Positions 1 to 7,446 of a stretch of DNA of 64,000 bases are shown piece after piece. This DNA comes from Natrinema limicola JCM 13563 (GTDB taxonomy: Archaea; Halobacteriota; Halobacteria; Halobacteriales; Natrialbaceae). The DNA is taken from assembly GCF_000337475.1 (NCBI RefSeq), contig NZ_AOIT01000065.1:50045-114044 (forward strand), given 5' to 3'. A program made the translations under genes and the position numbers. The notes under the pieces were generated by a model. That model had not been told where the DNA came from. It ran no database searches and saw only the letters and a list, made by a program, of their open reading frames with translations. Position 1 is the stretch's first letter. Each line of letters begins with the position of its first letter.

Positions 1-20
1 GAGATGTGTATAAGAGACAG
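1..20. other. Nextera/Tn5 mosaic-end adapter remnant (artefact)
   Basis: Bases 2-20 match the 19-bp Tn5 mosaic end used in Nextera libraries. Read in frame from base 4 it gives the peptide MCIRDR, a known contaminant at the start of predicted proteins. It is not genomic sequence. It marks the true left edge of the assembly, and any gene start placed here is false. Confidence 0.95.
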
Positions 21-21
21 G

Positions 22-459
22 TGGAACCATCAGACGACCCTCTCCGGAGCGACGGGGAGCGATCACTTCGGCTGGTCGGTTTCGGTGGCCGGTAGGAAGG
101 CATTGATCGGCGATTACATCAACGATACAGCGTACGTGTTCAGCCTCTCAGACGATCACTGGTCTCGCGAGCAGATGTACACCGCGACCAGTGGTGATTC
201 GTCTCAGTACTTCGGTGACACAGTTGCGATGGACGGCAATACGTTGCTAGTCGGCACACCGCACGTCCAGTTCGGCGACTCGGTCGGTGCGGTATACAAA
301 CTGGATCAGCCGTCCAGTACAAACGACCCGCGAGGTATATATTTCACAGCACCCGATACGTCCGAGCAGTTCGGCGACGTGATAGCGACCACAAACGGAA
401 CAACAATCGTCGCAGGCAGGCATTCCGGGGAGAGGTTCATCTACATTTACGAACAGTGA
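22..459 (+). CDS. FG-GAP repeat protein, C-terminal fragment
   Basis: The gene enters from the left edge and has no start; everything before base 21 is adapter. About 145 residues remain, with three units of FG-GAP / integrin-alpha-type beta-propeller repeats. Each has an FG(W/D) pair followed by a hydrophobic strand: HFGWSVSV, YFGDTVAM and QFGDVIAT, each about 45-60 residues apart. The family is normally extracellular and binds calcium or partner proteins through a propeller of about seven blades. No signal peptide can be assessed. The stop is TGA at 457-459. Confidence 0.7.
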   Translation, partial: WNHQTTLSGATGSDHFGWSVSVAGRKALIGDYINDTAYVFSLSDDHWSREQMYTATSGDSSQYFGDTVAMDGNTLLVGTPHVQFGDSVGAVYKLDQPSSTNDPRGIYFTAPDTSEQFGDVIATTNGTTIVAGRHSGERFIYIYEQ

Positions 460-1134
460 CTCCGGTCGATCTCAGAACGTGAACCCGTTGTATCAGTGGC
501 TCTCCCGACATATTCTAAACGGAAAGCAGCTCGAGTGGAGTGATAAATGTACGCTCTGTACTGACCGACCTTCGCTTCTTATCATCGACCGTTACCTCAT
601 ACCACATTCGCGCTGTGGGTTCAGCAGGGAGAATTCAAACTACTCGACTCCTGTCAGGAATAGCGTGACCGACTCAGAGGCACCATGCAGCACGGCGGCT
701 TCTTTTCTTTCGTGCCAGAGACGTTAAACCAGCTGCTCACTGGGCCTGTGAATTGAGTGTTTTGGGTTACCGAGGAGTCCGAACACTGCCCCGTCTTCGG
801 TTCCGTTTCTGGAGAGAGTGTTCCAACGATTACCGTACCGATAATCGGGGGAATGAACATCCCAACAAAGGCTCTTGTGACAGAGGTTGTTGATAGCCTC
901 ATACTGCCGGACAAAACGGTTCATCCCTCGATCCCTAAGACGTGTCGCCGACGGTGACAGCCGTCGAGACGCGATCGAGTAGTCACTGACTGTTGTCCGG
1001 TAGTATCAAGAACGTTGTGGGGGTTGGTTTGGAGTCGATGTGTGGCTCCACTTGAGATCGAGTAACCCCGGGAGTTGAGAGTCTGATGTGGCGGTCTGTA
1101 CATATTTAAGCGGCGGGGTTCGCGAGATGCGCCG
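460..1134. other. Gene-poor stretch holding one A'-type repeat
   Basis: These 675 bases hold no open frame that I trust. A reverse-strand frame around 654-914 has a short hydrophobic run but no recognisable family and no haloarchaeal codon bias. The only clear structure is the inverted-repeat element at 899-1008. Moderate GC and broken frames suggest decayed sequence between two convergent genes. Confidence 0.5.
899..1008 (+). repeat. Palindromic repeat, family A' copy 1
   Basis: The element begins TCATACTGCCGGACAA and ends TTGTCCGGTAGTATCA, so its ends are near-perfect inverted repeats about 110 bp apart. The interior carries GCCGTCGAGACGCGATCGAGTA, shortened in the second copy at 58696-58809, which lies in the opposite orientation. 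The termini resemble family A but the interiors differ. It sits between convergent genes (FG-GAP and TFS). Confidence 0.75.
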
Positions 1135-1452
1135 TCAGGACTCGCGCCACTTGTGGCCGCACTCGACGCAGGTGAACAGCCGAACCTCGTAGGAGCCGCC
1201 CGGCTTCGGCATCAACTCGGAGTAGGCCCGGTCGCTGTCGCAGTCGTCCGCCGGACAGGGCTCCTGCATCGTCTCGGTGGAGTTCTGGGTCGCGTCGGCC
1301 ACGGCGGGTGCCCCGTCGTCCCGCTGTCCATCTTGGGTCGCCATCGCCGCTTCTGCTTGCGAGTCGCGCGGCTCCTCGTTCTCACAGGAGCGACACACCC
1401 ACGTGTCGCCCTCCGTATGCATCATCGAACCACACTCGTCACAGAATTGCAT
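1135..1452 (-). CDS. tfs: TFS / RPB9-like archaeal transcript-cleavage factor paralogue
   Basis: This 105-residue protein has two zinc ribbons joined by a flexible, low-complexity acidic linker (about 24-62). The N-terminal ribbon uses C4, C7, C20 and C23. The C-terminal ribbon has CPADDC near 65-70 and CVECGHKW near 94. The size and layout match archaeal TFS, the TFIIS relative that binds RNA polymerase and rescues backtracked complexes. The hairpin between the last two cysteine pairs reads PGGSYEVRLF and lacks the adjacent Asp-Glu pair that TFIIS-type cleavage needs. This may therefore be a cleavage-deficient paralogue or an Rpb9-like subunit. The start ATG has no long leader. Confidence 0.85.
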   Translation of the reverse strand: MQFCDECGSMMHTEGDTWVCRSCENEEPRDSQAEAAMATQDGQRDDGAPAVADATQNSTETMQEPCPADDCDSDRAYSELMPKPGGSYEVRLFTCVECGHKWRES

Positions 1453-1510
1453 ATAAAGTAGGATACACGGTTGTCGGATATATGTGTTAACTTCCGATCC
1501 GTCGTGGATT

Positions 1511-1622
1511 TCATACTGCCGGATAGAACGACGTGAAGCCGGTCGCGAATTTGCGGCCGTCCCCTAGGTGACGGCCGCATACATGCGACCGGCTTCGTAT
1601 TGACTTCTGTCCAGTAGTATCA
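1511..1622. repeat. Palindromic repeat, family A copy 1 (divergent)
   Basis: A 112-bp element with ends TCATACTGCCGGATAG and CTGTCCAGTAGTATCA. The interior contains nested inverted arms (GCCGGTCGC / GCGACCGGC and GCGGCCGTC / GACGGCCGC). It shares the frame and ends of the copies at 12346, 29467 and 63044 but differs inside. It lies upstream of the TFS gene and of the small membrane protein. Confidence 0.8.
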
Positions 1623-1811
1623 GGCAACTGTTCATATTGACTGTACTGAGTTATCGAAGAGGTAATAGGAAGCGTGGCTCTATTGAAATCCTCTGTAGTT
1701 GATACATCTTGCCCGGTCACGGTCAACACAGTGAAGCACGTATCGTTCAGTACAGCGCGAAGAGTTAGCGCTCAGTACGGCATAACGTTTTACTACGCAA
1801 ACAACACACAT

Positions 1812-2054
1812 ATGACTATAAACATGACCAATAGAGTGAACGAGTATCTACGGAAACGGCCTGTTCTTGGCACAGCGTTTTTTCTACTGATGTTTGTTAG
1901 TGGCAGTATCGTGGGGATAGCAATAATGCAGCCATCTCGTCCGCTATTCTCAATTTTGTCCGATGAGGGTGTTTGGTTTACTATTGGCCTACTTGCAGCG
2001 CCCTCTGGGCTGGTATATTTTATTGTTTCGAAGCGGACTCACTCGCAGACCTAA
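1812..2054 (+). CDS. Small two-helix membrane protein
   Basis: I place the start at the ATG at 1812, giving 80 residues; an in-frame ATG at 1824 is an alternative. A longer frame upstream lacks haloarchaeal composition. After a basic N-terminus there are two hydrophobic helices, about residues 18-38 and 52-72, with a short loop and a basic tail, so it should span the membrane twice. No family is recognised. Local GC is lower than in the flanking genes, which fits recent acquisition or poor conservation. Confidence 0.45.
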   Translation: MTINMTNRVNEYLRKRPVLGTAFFLLMFVSGSIVGIAIMQPSRPLFSILSDEGVWFTIGLLAAPSGLVYFIVSKRTHSQT

Positions 2055-2113
2055 TCGAGGAGAGATCTTTCGGTCAATATGCAGTTGTAGTTACCGAATT
2101 GCCCGATTCGGTT

Positions 2114-2199
2114 TCATACGGTCTGCTGCAACGATTTCCCGGTGCAACCGCAGTGCGGGGTACGGTTGCACCGGAGCTGACTTACAGCAGTCCGTATCA
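2114..2199 (-). repeat. Palindromic repeat, family B copy 1
   Basis: An 86-bp element with outer arms TCATACGGTCTGCTG / CAGCAGTCCGTATCA and a perfect 12-bp inner inverted repeat CCGGTGCAACCG / CGGTTGCACCGG. It is inverted relative to the other six B copies in the window. It lies 60 bp after the small membrane protein and upstream of the NosL-like gene. Confidence 0.85.
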
Positions 2200-2304
2200 G
2201 GCATATTTCTGGATAAAGAACCATGCTACTAACGACTGTTTATATCACGATTCGATATCATTGCAGGTGTCGGCTTTACTACCAGCGACGGTGTGTGGGA
2301 GGGT

Positions 2305-2919
2305 ATGGCTGATGATGACCCACGATGCACAGCGAATCCGCGATCCGCTCACGGCATTCACAGGCGTAAACTCATGGCCCTCGGCACAGCCGCAGCACTC
2401 GGAACGACTGCGGCTACGGCATCGGCTTCTGTCGCTGCAAAAGACGATTCTGACGCATCGAACGATACGGTCGAACCGACTGCCGTTCCATCGGATACGA
2501 ACTGTGCAGTCTGTAACATGGTCCCTGCGGAATTTCCCGACTGGAACGCGCAGCTCGTCCACGAGAACAGCATGCGGGTATACTTCTGCACGCCTGGCTG
2601 TTTGACCACGTATTACGTCGTACCTGAGCAGTTCGACGGTCCCGACGAACCGATCGTGGGGGCGTGGGTGCACGATTTCGAGACCCGTGACCTGATCGAT
2701 GCGCTCCAGGCGAGTTTCGTGCTCGAGATGGATCCAGACCGCGTTGAAGACCCAATGCGACTGAACCCGCTGCCGTTCATGGACGAATCGGACGCAGCGG
2801 CATACGTCGAGCAGTACGACGATCTCGACGACGATAGCGTCATCTCGATCGACGAGTTCGATCTAGACATCGCCGAGCGGTACCGGGGACAGTTACTCGA
2901 TAGCAACGAGTCTTCCTAA
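2305..2919 (+). CDS. nosL: NosL-family copper-binding protein, Tat-exported
   Basis: About 204 residues from the ATG at 2305. A GTG four codons upstream is less likely, because a GGAGG lies just before the ATG. The N-terminus holds a twin-arginine motif (HRRKLM) and a hydrophobic alanine/threonine-rich stretch, so export is expected. The core has the NosL pattern CAVCNMVPAEFP, then FCTPGCLTTYY. NosL proteins are membrane-anchored or exported Cu(I) chaperones, classically for nitrous oxide reductase. No nos genes are visible nearby, so it may serve another copper enzyme. A TATA-like TTTATATC lies at 2239-2246. Confidence 0.75.
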   Translation: MADDDPRCTANPRSAHGIHRRKLMALGTAAALGTTAATASASVAAKDDSDASNDTVEPTAVPSDTNCAVCNMVPAEFPDWNAQLVHENSMRVYFCTPGCLTTYYVVPEQFDGPDEPIVGAWVHDFETRDLIDALQASFVLEMDPDRVEDPMRLNPLPFMDESDAAAYVEQYDDLDDDSVISIDEFDLDIAERYRGQLLDSNESS

Positions 2920-2937
2920 CGGAGGATACGCTTTGGG

Positions 2938-3022
2938 CTATAGTAGCCACTGAAAATCAATACACATCTGATCGCACGAGACTGTGCGATAAGTGTGTAA
3001 ACAGTTTCAGTTGTTACTATAG
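2938..3022. repeat. Palindromic repeat, family C copy 1
   Basis: An 85-bp element bounded by CTATAGTAGCCACTGAAA and TTTCAGTTGTTACTATAG, with an inner pair TCGCAC / GTGCGA. It begins 18 bp after the NosL stop. The second copy at 44408-44492 has the same length and ends. The layout is that of a small non-autonomous (MITE-like) element. Confidence 0.85.
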
Positions 3023-3323
3023 TTAGACAGTCCAGAATCGAACCGGGATCATTATAGTAGAGAATGAAAGCAAGGTGTAAAGTTCGGTAAATCGTCTCCG
3101 TATCAACCGTGAGTTTCTCTTGACACTGAATGAACTGTCAGAAAGCGCGTTGCCAGCGACTGAATCGCTCGATGGAGTCTCTCTGAAGAGCCACATTATA
3201 TTGGATCCTGATTAGTTTAAGATTATATATAATATTGAGAGATGATTTGCCTATTTGCTATCGCGGAGAACGATGACTCGAGGCCCCATCACGTTTTAAT
3301 TCTCCTCGGTGAGTAGCTACTTG
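3023..3323. other. AT-rich intergenic stretch
   Basis: About 300 bases with no credible gene. The right half is AT-rich (runs such as AAGATTATATATAATATTGA near 3220) and probably carries the promoter of the AhpD-like gene. I found no transposase motif here. Confidence 0.4.
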
Positions 3324-3676
3324 ATGTCACGCACACAGGAGCTAGACGAGTTCAAGGGGACGCTCGGCGACCTCGTAGAGGAAGCTCCGGAACTGAAACA
3401 GTTTTCGGGCTTTATCGAGTCGGCAGAAGCTACCACCATTCTCGATCACAAGACCAAGGAGCTGCTGTCGCTCGCGATCGGCGTCGTCACCCGCTGTGAC
3501 CACTGCAGTCTCTGGCATACAGACGCCGCACTCGAGGCTGGGGCAACCCATGACGAAATCGTCGATGCACTGAAAATCGCCGTCGTCATGGGGGGGGCGG
3601 CCCGGCGCTGACGTACGCGGTCGACGCTTACGAAACGCTGCAGGCGCTTGAAGCGGAACGGAAGCAAAGCGAGTAA
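3324..3676 (+). pseudogene. AhpD/carboxymuconolactone decarboxylase-like protein, frameshifted at a G8 run
   Basis: From the ATG at 3324 the frame shows the CMD/AhpD fold with the redox motif RCDHCSLWH and the helix DAALEAGATHDEIVDAL. At 3590-3597 there is a run of eight G. The frame then ends early at 3611, while the next frame continues PALTYAVDAYETLQALEAE to a TAA at 3676, which is the expected C-terminus. The break is therefore a homopolymer frameshift, caused by sequencing error, mutation or slippage. Intact, the protein would be about 117 residues. AhpD-like proteins are peroxide- or thiol-linked oxidoreductases. Without the shift this would be an ordinary CDS. Confidence 0.75.
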
Positions 3677-3980
3677 CCTCCTCGAGAGTCTCCTGCGGTC
3701 ACTCTTTGCCGTTGTACGTCCAGCGAACGGTGGTCATCGCGTTGTCGATGCGCATAATAATTTGTACAAATAAACTGGCGCACACGCGCTCGCTTGCACC
3801 GGGTTTCACGGAATTATGAGGCAGATGCCACAGGGCGTGACCCCGAGGCGGTTGACTGGTGGGGGAGAGTGAATTCTTACACCGATGTTGATACCATTTT
3901 GGAAAATGGCAGCTGCTATTATTAATATTAGCTACCCAAATCACAGCTATTATTATCTAGAGTGGGCGAGTTAGTAACAG
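3677..3980. other. Upstream region of znuA
   Basis: No gene is seen in these 304 bases. The last 75 are strongly AT-rich and hold the operator-like palindrome at 3915-3932 and a TATA-like CTATTATTA just before the znuA start. The left part has no recognisable feature. Confidence 0.4.
3915..3932 (+). promoter_or_regulatory. Candidate metal-regulator operator upstream of znuA
   Basis: GCTATTATTAATATTAGC is an 18-bp palindrome with only one mismatched symmetric pair. It ends 48 bp before the znuA start. A second related stretch, AGCTATTATTATC (3945-3957), overlaps the likely TATA position. The sense strand upstream of the COG0523 GTPase carries a loosely similar AATAATATAAGC. A Zur-like or other metalloregulator is an inference; no regulator gene is in the window. 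Confidence 0.4.
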
Positions 3981-5402
3981 ATGCTGCAACATACCCGCCG
4001 ACAAGTTATTGCAACGAGCCTTGGAGCAGCCACGCTCGGGACGATCGCAGGATGTCTCTCGGATTCTTCGGGCAGCGACGGGACAGTGGCACAGTCATCC
4101 TTTTTCGTGTTTGGGGATTTTGCGAGCAAGGTCGCAGGCGACACTGCTACCGCAGAGACGCTCGTCCCGATCGGACAGCATGGACACGGATGGGAACCAG
4201 GCCCGAAGGTCCAAGGAACGGTTCTCGAGTCTGATCTGTTCATCCACGGGATGGAAGGGTTCCAGCCCTGGGCTGACGACCTCGTCCAGAGCGTTCGAGA
4301 CGACGCCGACGTGCAAACCGTGGCTGTTGGCGAGGGGATACCCCTCCGCGAGGGCGGTCACGACGAAGCACACAGTGACGACCCCCTCGACAGTCACGCG
4401 GTGTCTCACGCGTGTGGCCACATGGAAGACGACGATACGGACCCACTCACCGCAGCCCCGTCTGCAGCGAACGCAGCGACGTTCTCACAAACCCACCAGC
4501 CGTACGCCGTCGAGCTTCCCGAAGCGACCGGCTACGTTGCTTTCGAAGCCGACGAGAGCGGTGAGTACGCGTTCTTTACGGACACTCACGATGTGGTCCG
4601 CCCGACTTCGGGCACCGTCGTTCACGAAGCCCACAGCGTCGAGAGTTGCGAGGGTATGGAGGAATACTACGTGGTTCACACCGAAACGGGGACTGTCACG
4701 CTCGAGCTTACCGGTGACACCGGGTCGTCTGTAACGGTGCTAGCGGAAGGTGTCTCTCGTGACGACAGCGAGCACGATCACGAGCATGGAGCCGAGGACG
4801 ACCACGCCGGTGACGACGAGGAAGCACACGCGGATGACGATGACGGTCACGATCACGACCACGCCAGCGGTCGCGATCCGCACTTCTGGCTCGATCCAAT
4901 GCGCGCCAAACAGGCAGTCGAGACTATCCGCGACAGCTTCGCCGATGTCGACGGCAACAATACCGAGGTATATACCGAAAACGCCGACGCGTACAGCACC
5001 AGGCTGGACGAACTCGACGACACGTTCCAGTCCGAACTCCAGAACGCGTCCAAAGACGTCGTGTTCGTCGCCGGGCACAACGCCTTCCAGTATCTCGGAC
5101 AACGCTACGAGTTCACTGTGCAAACGCTCACCAGTCTCTCGCCGGACGACCAGCCCACGCTACAGGACATCGAGCGAGCCCAGGAGATCATCGCCGATCA
5201 CGACCTCGAGTACGTCTGTGCTGATCCGCTCGAATCACAGACGGCAGCGGAGCGACTCGTCGAAGCAACGGATGCAACGGACGTGCTTCCACTGACGCCG
5301 ATCCCCGGACAGACCCAGGAGTGGGCCGATGACGGCTGGGGGTACGTCGAGATTATGGAGAACGTCAATCTCGAGACGCTGACGGAGGCTCTCGACGCGT
5401 AA
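3981..5402 (+). CDS. znuA: Zinc ABC transporter substrate-binding lipoprotein (ZnuA-like)
   Basis: 473 residues. Residues 6-25 form a twin-arginine lipoprotein signal (RRQ, hydrophobic run, lipobox GTIAGC), so it is exported folded and anchored outside. The cluster A-I binding fold has the expected metal ligands: His in GQHGHGWEPG (near 68), His in HFWLDP (near 300), His in GHNAFQYL (near 363) and Asp in CADPLESQTA. Between them is a large insert ending in a His/Asp-rich loop (about 262-296) typical of zinc-binding ZnuA proteins. A second His-containing insert (about 120-240) is unusual. It heads an operon whose ATPase and permease genes are missing (see the scar at 5620-5789). Confidence 0.9.
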   Translation: MLQHTRRQVIATSLGAATLGTIAGCLSDSSGSDGTVAQSSFFVFGDFASKVAGDTATAETLVPIGQHGHGWEPGPKVQGTVLESDLFIHGMEGFQPWADDLVQSVRDDADVQTVAVGEGIPLREGGHDEAHSDDPLDSHAVSHACGHMEDDDTDPLTAAPSAANAATFSQTHQPYAVELPEATGYVAFEADESGEYAFFTDTHDVVRPTSGTVVHEAHSVESCEGMEEYYVVHTETGTVTLELTGDTGSSVTVLAEGVSRDDSEHDHEHGAEDDHAGDDEEAHADDDDGHDHDHASGRDPHFWLDPMRAKQAVETIRDSFADVDGNNTEVYTENADAYSTRLDELDDTFQSELQNASKDVVFVAGHNAFQYLGQRYEFTVQTLTSLSPDDQPTLQDIERAQEIIADHDLEYVCADPLESQTAAERLVEATDATDVLPLTPIPGQTQEWADDGWGYVEIMENVNLETLTEALDA

Positions 5403-5623
5403 TGAGCGACTCAATGCCGACCGATTCCGACCCCGAGTGGACCGGATCGGCAGAACCAGGGGCGACCGGCCCATCGCGTTCGGGACTGCTAGCGGTCGTC
5501 GTCGGATCAGGAGCGCAGGCAGCCTGTACCATCTTCCCTCCGGATGTGGCCGCTCCCTATCGGACGACGGCGTGGATAACGGCCCACGGCGACTCGTTCG
5601 TCGAGCTCGAGGACATGCGATGA
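5402..5623 (+). CDS. Small haloarchaeal protein in the znu operon
   Basis: 73 residues. Its ATG at 5402 overlaps the TAA stop of znuA by one base and its TGA overlaps the next ATG (ATGA), so it is translationally coupled. After a disordered N-terminus it has ACTIFPPDVA, then TTAWITAHGDSFVELEDMR. The C-terminal pattern TAWI...LEDMR recurs in another small protein at 44181-44360. It may belong to one of the small haloarchaeal DUF families; I cannot name it with certainty. The function is unknown; the context suggests zinc homeostasis. Confidence 0.6.
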   Translation: MSDSMPTDSDPEWTGSAEPGATGPSRSGLLAVVVGSGAQAACTIFPPDVAAPYRTTAWITAHGDSFVELEDMR

Positions 5624-5789
5624 CGGCCGAAACAGCGACCGAACGGCACCTAGCGGACCCGATCGTCAGCGTCGACGAGGTGACGTTTCGCTACGGTGAG
5701 CGGCCGGTTCTCGAGGACGTCTCGATCGACGTCGAACCGGCCGTTCCAGAGATGTCCTCGAGGCTGACGGCGGCGACGAGCAGCAGTAG
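5620..5789 (+). pseudogene. znuC: znuC 5' remnant joined to unrelated 3' sequence (deletion scar)
   Basis: The ATG at 5620 starts a clear ABC-ATPase N-terminus (PIVSVDEVTFRYGERPVLED) that stops matching after residue 40, near base 5740, before the Walker A motif. The following bases read in another frame as RDVLEADGGDEQQ and a stop at 5787-5789, which could be the tail of the lost permease ZnuB. The rest of the ATPase and all membrane helices are absent. An internal deletion of znuC and znuB, or a misassembly, explains this. ZnuA is left without its transporter in this window. Confidence 0.65.
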
Positions 5790-5824
5790 CACACAGCCAC
5801 CCAACAATCACCGACCGAAATCCA

Positions 5825-7072
5825 ATGTACGAGTACGTCATCATCGGCGGCGGCGTTCACGGAACCTGTCTTGCAAATCACCTCCTCGATAGCGGCGGCT
5901 GCACGCACGACGACCTCCGGATCATCGACCCCCACGAGGAGTTGCTCGCATCGTTCGCCACCAAAGCGCGACAGTGTGGCATGCGGACGCTCCGTTCGTC
6001 GTTCGTCCACCACATCGATACCGAGCCGTTCTCCCTCGAGACGTTCGCAACGGGACACGACCGTGGGGACGAACTCGTTGCAACGAACGACTACCCGAAC
6101 CGACCCACCCTCGAACTCTTTCTCGACCATGCCAGATACGTTATCGACCGCCACGGTCTCGCGGACTGTCACGTCCGGGGAACAGTGAGCGCGATTACGG
6201 ATCCGGACGCCAGAGACTCCCTTCGAGTCGAGACGGATGCTGGGGCGTTTGATACTCGTCGCGTCGTTCTCGCTCTCGGGCTCGGTCCGCAGCCGACGTA
6301 CCCGGTGTGGACTGCGACGGTGCCAGACACCGCGCCCCTCGCCCACGTCTGGGACGACGGATTCGATCCGATGGCGGCGACAGGGTTCGATGGCACGACG
6401 ATCGTCGTCGGTGGCGGCATCACGGCCGCACAGCTTGCATGCCGCTTCGCGGAGCAGACGCACGTAACACTGCTTTCTCGACACGACTTGAAGACAGCAC
6501 TCGCGGAAGCCGACCCATACTGGATCAACTGGGGACATATCGAGACCCACCTCCACACGCTCCCAGCCGGGTCTCAGGCGCGACACGACCGAATTCGGAA
6601 CGCCAGGAACGATGCGACGATCCCACCCTACGTTATGGACCGACTGACCGATGCCCGTGATCGGGGTGACCTCACGATCCGTATCGGCGAGATTGCATGC
6701 GCCCACGCCACCGGCGATGGCTTGCTCGTCCGGTTCGCTGATGGATGGTCCACAGCGAACGCACAGGTCCTGCTTGCGACGGGCCTCGAGCCGGCACCCG
6801 ACCATCCGCTGGTCAGCCAGATCGCCGAGACGCTTGGACTCGAGCGGGGTGCAAACGGCTTTCCCGTCCTCAACGATCGGACACTCGCCTGGCGACGAAC
6901 TGACGGCACCGACTCGAGGGTATTTGTCGCGGGGAAACTCGCGGAGACGACGGTCGGACCACTGGCTCGGAACGTCGTCGGTGCGCGTCGAGTTGCTGAG
7001 CGACTCCTCGCGAGTTGTCCAGATTCACGGAGACAACGCCGGACCGCAGTTGATCCTGCACACCCCACTTGA
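5825..7072 (+). CDS. FAD/NAD(P)-binding protein (lysine/ornithine N-monooxygenase-like fold)
   Basis: 415 residues. The N-terminal dinucleotide-binding motif is YVIIGGGVHGTCLANHLL (4-21). A second GxGxxG-like motif, IVVGGGITAAQLA, lies near 197, and the ATGLEP motif of flavin monooxygenases near 320. The C-terminal VFVAGKLAETTVGPLARNVVGAR closes the FAD domain. The architecture fits the FAD-NAD(P)-binding group related to siderophore N-hydroxylases, but the substrate is unknown. It lies directly after the znu scar and convergent to the COG0523 GTPase. The context suggests a link to metal homeostasis, which is an inference. Confidence 0.75.
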   Translation: MYEYVIIGGGVHGTCLANHLLDSGGCTHDDLRIIDPHEELLASFATKARQCGMRTLRSSFVHHIDTEPFSLETFATGHDRGDELVATNDYPNRPTLELFLDHARYVIDRHGLADCHVRGTVSAITDPDARDSLRVETDAGAFDTRRVVLALGLGPQPTYPVWTATVPDTAPLAHVWDDGFDPMAATGFDGTTIVVGGGITAAQLACRFAEQTHVTLLSRHDLKTALAEADPYWINWGHIETHLHTLPAGSQARHDRIRNARNDATIPPYVMDRLTDARDRGDLTIRIGEIACAHATGDGLLVRFADGWSTANAQVLLATGLEPAPDHPLVSQIAETLGLERGANGFPVLNDRTLAWRRTDGTDSRVFVAGKLAETTVGPLARNVVGARRVAERLLASCPDSRRQRRTAVDPAHPT

Positions 7073-7177
7073 GGGGATATCCGTGATCCTCGCCCGCTGT
7101 GTTCTCTCGGCTGCGCCGATATCGTAAATCCGATCTTCAGTTGTGACGCGACGAAAAGCGAACCGCGAGAAGTGGGA

Positions 7178-7444
7178 CTACACCGACGCTTCGGCCTGTT
7201 TTCGGAGCGATCGGTGAAGGCTCGAGTCGGCAGCGAGTCGCTCGAGTTCGTCGGTCGCTCCACACAGATCGAGTGCAGACAGTGCCTGCCGACGATACGG
7301 TCCGGCGAGACCGCTCGTGACCACGATGACGCGAAGTTGCGTCGTCGCACCCGCCATGGCAAGCCCATTGATGGCAGTCTCACGCGTCTGGCGCGGCACG
7401 TTTGCATCGACAGCCGTCTGAAAGAGCGAGCGCTGCGACGGCAT
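7178..7444 (-). CDS. Small HEAT-like repeat protein
   Basis: 88 residues, starting two bases after the stop of the upstream GTPase, so the two are co-transcribed and probably coupled. It consists of helical repeats with the pattern PRQTRETAINGLAMAG and PYRRQALSALDLCGA, as in HEAT/PBS-lyase scaffolds. No catalytic residues are seen. The position suggests a partner of the metallochaperone. The function is unknown. Confidence 0.65.
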   Translation of the reverse strand: MPSQRSLFQTAVDANVPRQTRETAINGLAMAGATTQLRVIVVTSGLAGPYRRQALSALDLCGATDELERLAADSSLHRSLRKQAEASV

Positions 7445-7446
7445 CG

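Noticed and set aside
4-21. ATG start of the first gene with peptide MCIRDR
   Set aside because: These bases are the Nextera adapter, not genomic.
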